Source: Pomacea canaliculata (taxonomy: Eukaryota; Mollusca; Gastropoda; Architaenioglossa; Ampullariidae). From it: DNA of 64,000 nucleotides. Below the pieces are notes generated by a model. It made no database searches. It saw nothing but the letters and a program-made list of their open reading frames with translations, and had not been told where the DNA came from. The stretch lies in contig NC_037598.1 of the NCBI RefSeq assembly GCF_003073045.1, positions 13,740,486-13,804,485 on the forward strand. The letters are read 5' to 3'. The position numbers and the translations under genes are program-made. Below are positions 61,051-64,000 of this stretch, in pieces (positions within the stretch are counted from its first letter, which is position 1; the number at the start of each line of letters is the position of its first letter).

Positions 61051-63057
61051 GATGACATTCTGGTCTCGGTACGATCCTGTTCGCATGAGCGCAGGAAACA
61101 CAGACTACTGGAACAAGATGAGAGTACAGGTGAGCAAGTTCTGGGACCGTAGTTATGAAGCAGATGTAATGTTACTTCAGGATTAGGGATGGTTCGAAAT
61201 TTTATAATTGGAAACCAAGGTGCAGACCGAGAATTTCGACTGATAAACGAAAAGCCACCATCGTGCATGCGGCCCCAAGAAATAGGTACTGAGCGGAGGT
61301 AAAGAAACCTGAGAGTCTGGGATGCTCCTTCTAGGTAACAGATACTTCACCTAGAGTTGAATGGTATAAAACTTTATCTTCTTATCTTCTTAAGAAATTT
61401 GTCTTTCTGTACGTGCTGTTATCCCAAAACTTGCTTGTCTCTCTCTCTCGCCCACACTCACACCCACACTCTCACCCACACTCACACCCACACTCACACC
61501 CACACTCACACCCACACTCTCACCCACACAGAAATCGCAAGATACCTACATTAAAAGCACACTTCAACAAGGGTTTCTTGCACAAAGACTCTTTTGTCAC
61601 ACCATCCAACGGCTCCAGCATCAATAAACTCATTAGTAACGAAACAAACGATGCAAAACTTCAAACTTTTGTCTGTGCTCGCACGCGCACACCGTGACAG
61701 GTAAGTTGTCGCGCGCGCTCACTTGGCGCCGTTCACACGAACAAAAGAACAACAGAACAATAGGATGTAAAAGGGAAATTATTGAAGGACATACCATAGA
61801 CTGGTGGTGTAAAATCTTTGATAAACTTGGTAAATGCTCGACCCTATTTTTCCTAGTTTGTTTATTAAGGTGTCATTAAGAGAAGTCCGTAGTCCCACCC
61901 GCGTACGACAAGGACCTACAGCAGGGACGACGGCCGCAATAAACTGGGGCTGTAAAGATTTTAGGCGACAAACAAAGTTGATCACGGTTACTGCATGATC
62001 GTACAGGGATTGCATGTCACGGTGGGTAGCTACCCGAGTGTCTTGTAGTGCAAGTTTCCGCGAAGCGCAAGCACAAGAGTTGTCGAGCCTGGGACGCGCG
62101 CCACCACGCGGTGGCCAATGGGGTGGGTATGCCTCGTGGGGTGGGTATGCCTCGTGGGGAGGGCATGGCTTGTGGAGTGGGTGTGCCTCGTATTGTGCCT
62201 GGTGATTGTATTATAGTGTCTACATATATAGATAATAAATATTGACAGACAGCGTTGACCATCGCATTCCTACCATACCTTAGACCTGACTGATACCAGA
62301 CTCTACTCACTACAGCAAACACTACTCAGCATGACGAGAGAACCAGAATAAGCCTGCCTCACCCCAGACACCGTTAGTCCTCCCGGCACAAAGCATCAGT
62401 CATCGATCTCTCACTTCACCACAGAGCCTTCAGGTGCTAAACGAGCGGTCCTCGAGGTCTTTACCCACAAAGAGAATCTAAATTTAGATATTATCTTGCA
62501 GAGAGAAGACCAGAGTGCCAGGCTAAAGTATGGGGTAAACTCGCCCATGTTTCCTGCAGGTAAGTCCTGCCAGGTACTTACTTCTTCTGCATTTGCACCT
62601 AATATTGCAAGATTTTTTGTGTGCTGAAAGACTGTTATAAACAAAATATATGAATGGTACAAGAACTACTTAAAAAAAACTAAAATTTTTAAGCAAATTT
62701 AAATGAACCCGTTGGATTTTAAAGGGAGATTATTTTTCTAGTACCTATAGGTTCTTGAATTTGACATCAAACAATGTCGTCATCGGAAACATTGTGGTCA
62801 TCTTGTTTTCTATCCAGGTATTGCCACATTCGGTCCTACTTCAAAGCTCCATAGGTCTGCTGGCGGTATCCCACGTCTACCCGACCTAGCGTTCCCCAAC
62901 ATGGGGGTGGAAAGTTCCCGGGGGCAGCTGCCAGGGGCCGTGGCTAGGAGTCATCCATCTCCCAGACTTCGTCGCTATTTGATGGACAACGAGTTCAACC
63001 GCCGTGCTCGTGAGGGCTTCCGGTACTGGCTGATAGAGAAGCCCAAGCCTACGAAGT
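61051..63057 (+). CDS. Unidentified gene: three linked internal exons, 5' and 3' ends not established
   Basis: Exon A 61051-61129 (CGGTTTCAG acceptor, CAG/GTGAGC donor), exon B 62425-62559 (CACCACAG, GCAG/GTAAGT), exon C 62818-63057 (TATCCAG, donor GTGAGT at 63058). With those borders the phases link A (DDILVSV...), B (PSGAKRAVLEVFTHKENLNL) and C (GIATFGPTSKLHRS...RRYLMDNEFNRRAREGFRYW LIEKPKPTK) with no stop, about 152 residues. Exon A alternatively reads MTFWSRYDPVRMSAGNTDYW, which looks more protein-like and suits the first exons at 52445 and 57205. That frame joins B only through a shifted acceptor, CAGAG/CCT. B and C are open in one frame only, which supports them. No signal peptide or membrane span; C ends basic. 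I do not recognise the family, and the gene runs past the window. Confidence 0.5.
61130..61190 (+). repeat. Dispersed repeat core, copy 1
   Basis: GACCGTAGTTATGAAGCAGA then TGTAATG. The core TAGTTATGAAGC recurs at 63470 (plus) and, as its reverse complement, near 63687. Confidence 0.5.
61451..61530. repeat. Minisatellite, ~12-bp unit CACTCACACCCA
   Basis: About six to seven units with minor CT variants, between exons A and B of the unidentified gene. It generates spurious His-Ser-His-Pro and Thr-His frames. Confidence 0.9.
62112..62190. repeat. Minisatellite, ~18-bp GTGGGTATGCCTCGTGGG-type unit
   Basis: About four imperfect units of GGTGGGTATGCCTCGTGG, later ones drifting (GGAGGGCATGGCTTGTGG). 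It creates spurious frames on both strands. Confidence 0.85.
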
Positions 63058-63089
63058 GTGAGTTCGACTGCTGTCACCTCTCTACCTTA

Positions 63090-63310
63090 ACTTTGTGTCA
63101 CTGTTGTATCGTCACAGTGGTTCACTGTCATTTGTCTCGCCATTTTGTATCACTGCCATCTACGGTTCCCCCTTCTCTCATGTAACACTAGTATCATGTC
63201 ACATGATCATTCTTGAAATACACAATCTTCATATTCACCTGTCTTCCATCAGTGCCATCTCTTCATTGTCATTGCTTTGTGTCACTGCTTTGTGTCACTG
63301 CTCCGAAATG
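63090..63310. repeat. GTCACTG-rich low-complexity stretch
   Basis: Repeated TTTGTGTCACTG-like words (63090-63110, 63275-63302) just downstream of exon C. No coding frame assigned. Confidence 0.5.
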
Positions 63311-63462
63311 CTGCTGGAAGCAACGAAAGCATCACAGCGTGCTGTCTGTTACAGTTGGCAGGTATGGCATCGGTTCGTACAAGACAGCGCTGGGAGTAGG
63401 CAACGCCCCAAGAACGTAGGCCAATATACGTGAAGTCACGTGGTGACTTAGTAGACTTCTGG

Positions 63463-63708
63463 GGTCATAGTTATGAAGCAAAAGTAAGTCGTTTCCCCAG
63501 GGCAAAATGGAGAGCTGAAGAAAAATCAGCGTCGAGAACCCGCGAACTCCATAGGACACTCTTGCCATCTCTTTATCACTGTGGATCCAGGAGTAAAATA
63601 ACATCTGAGAGGTCTGGACACCTGGACATTACAACTTCGGAAACAAGACCCTTGCCCTCGGGTTCTCCAACAACTTACCCTCGCTTCATAGCTACCGCTC
63701 CTGAAGGT
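63463..63708. mobile_element. Imperfect inverted-repeat element or back-to-back repeat pair
   Basis: The left arm has CATAGTTATGAAGCAAAAGT at 63467. The right arm read on the minus strand has GGTAGCTATGAAGCGAGGGT, then AAGTTGTTGG, starting near 63695. The arms enclose about 245 bp. It could be a hairpin MITE or two copies of the repeat at 61142 in opposite orientation. Confidence 0.4.
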
Positions 63709-64000
63709 GCTTGACCTGGCCACCAGTCCAAATAAGTTGATTCTTGATAAACGCTACACCTGGACAAGTCAACTATCATGTCATCAGAAAGGACGCTGAT
63801 AATTAATTTTTTTTGTTAGTTTGGTTTGTATATTTAAGGAGTGAAGTAGGAAGAATTCATGCAGAAGAGAACGTGGGTGAGAGAGTGTGAGAGAGTGTGG
63901 ACGTGATGGTCGCGCTCATGATAGGGTCACAAAAAATGTGTACATAAACAATTTACCTGTAACCGTGTGTGCATGCATGCGTGTAGAACACAGCAACAAA

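Noticed and set aside
61357-61697. Thr/His and His/Ser-rich open frames
   Set aside because: They are the translations of the CACTCACACCCA minisatellite.
61451-62190. CRISPR-like array
   Set aside because: The units are tandem without spacers, and the DNA is eukaryotic.
62014-62322. Gly/Trp-rich and Pro-rich open frames on both strands
   Set aside because: They are produced by the 18-bp minisatellite at 62112-62190.

Overview
The window is animal nuclear DNA: AT-rich, with short exons, short introns, GT-AG junctions, microsatellites and many small transposon remnants. Protein similarity, short introns and the repeat style (tRNA-derived SINEs, L2/CR1- and Rex1-like LINE fossils, small terminal-inverted-repeat elements) point to a lophotrochozoan, probably a mollusc. 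The species is not identified. All identifications rest on my memory of the protein families; no search was run.

Region 1 (1-24.6 kb, minus strand) is the 5' part of HUWE1, the giant HECT ubiquitin ligase. I could place 38 coding exons, about 1,687 residues from the start Met to just before the WWE domain. The rest of the gene lies left of the window. Its introns hold a LINE fossil, an inverted-repeat element and several diverged dispersed repeats.

Region 2 (24.6-34 kb) begins with a gap from which HUWE1 and an intact five-finger C2H2 zinc-finger gene diverge. A small spliced minus-strand transcript with a possible 42-residue product follows, then a LINE 3' fossil and an inverted-repeat element.

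Region 3 (34-48.2 kb) holds LIN37 (plus strand, 8 exons), a subunit of the MuvB/DREAM cell-cycle repressor. It converges on TSR1 (minus strand, 20 exons), the 40S ribosome maturation factor. Both genes are complete.

Region 4 (48.2-64 kb) is gene-poor. It holds tandem tRNA-like SINE heads, a degraded Rex1-like LINE, minisatellites and dispersed repeat pairs. At the right edge are three phase-compatible exons of an unrecognised plus-strand gene, with two candidate first exons upstream. A possible terminal exon of a membrane protein lies on the minus strand at 59.7 kb.

Two conserved genes, HUWE1 and TSR1, each carry one apparent single-base loss at a homopolymer inside an otherwise perfect exon. 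Assembly undercalls are a more likely cause than gene loss. I found no coherent undescribed system. The most novel items are the small spliced transcript at 31 kb, the unidentified gene at 61-63 kb, and the terminal-inverted-repeat elements.
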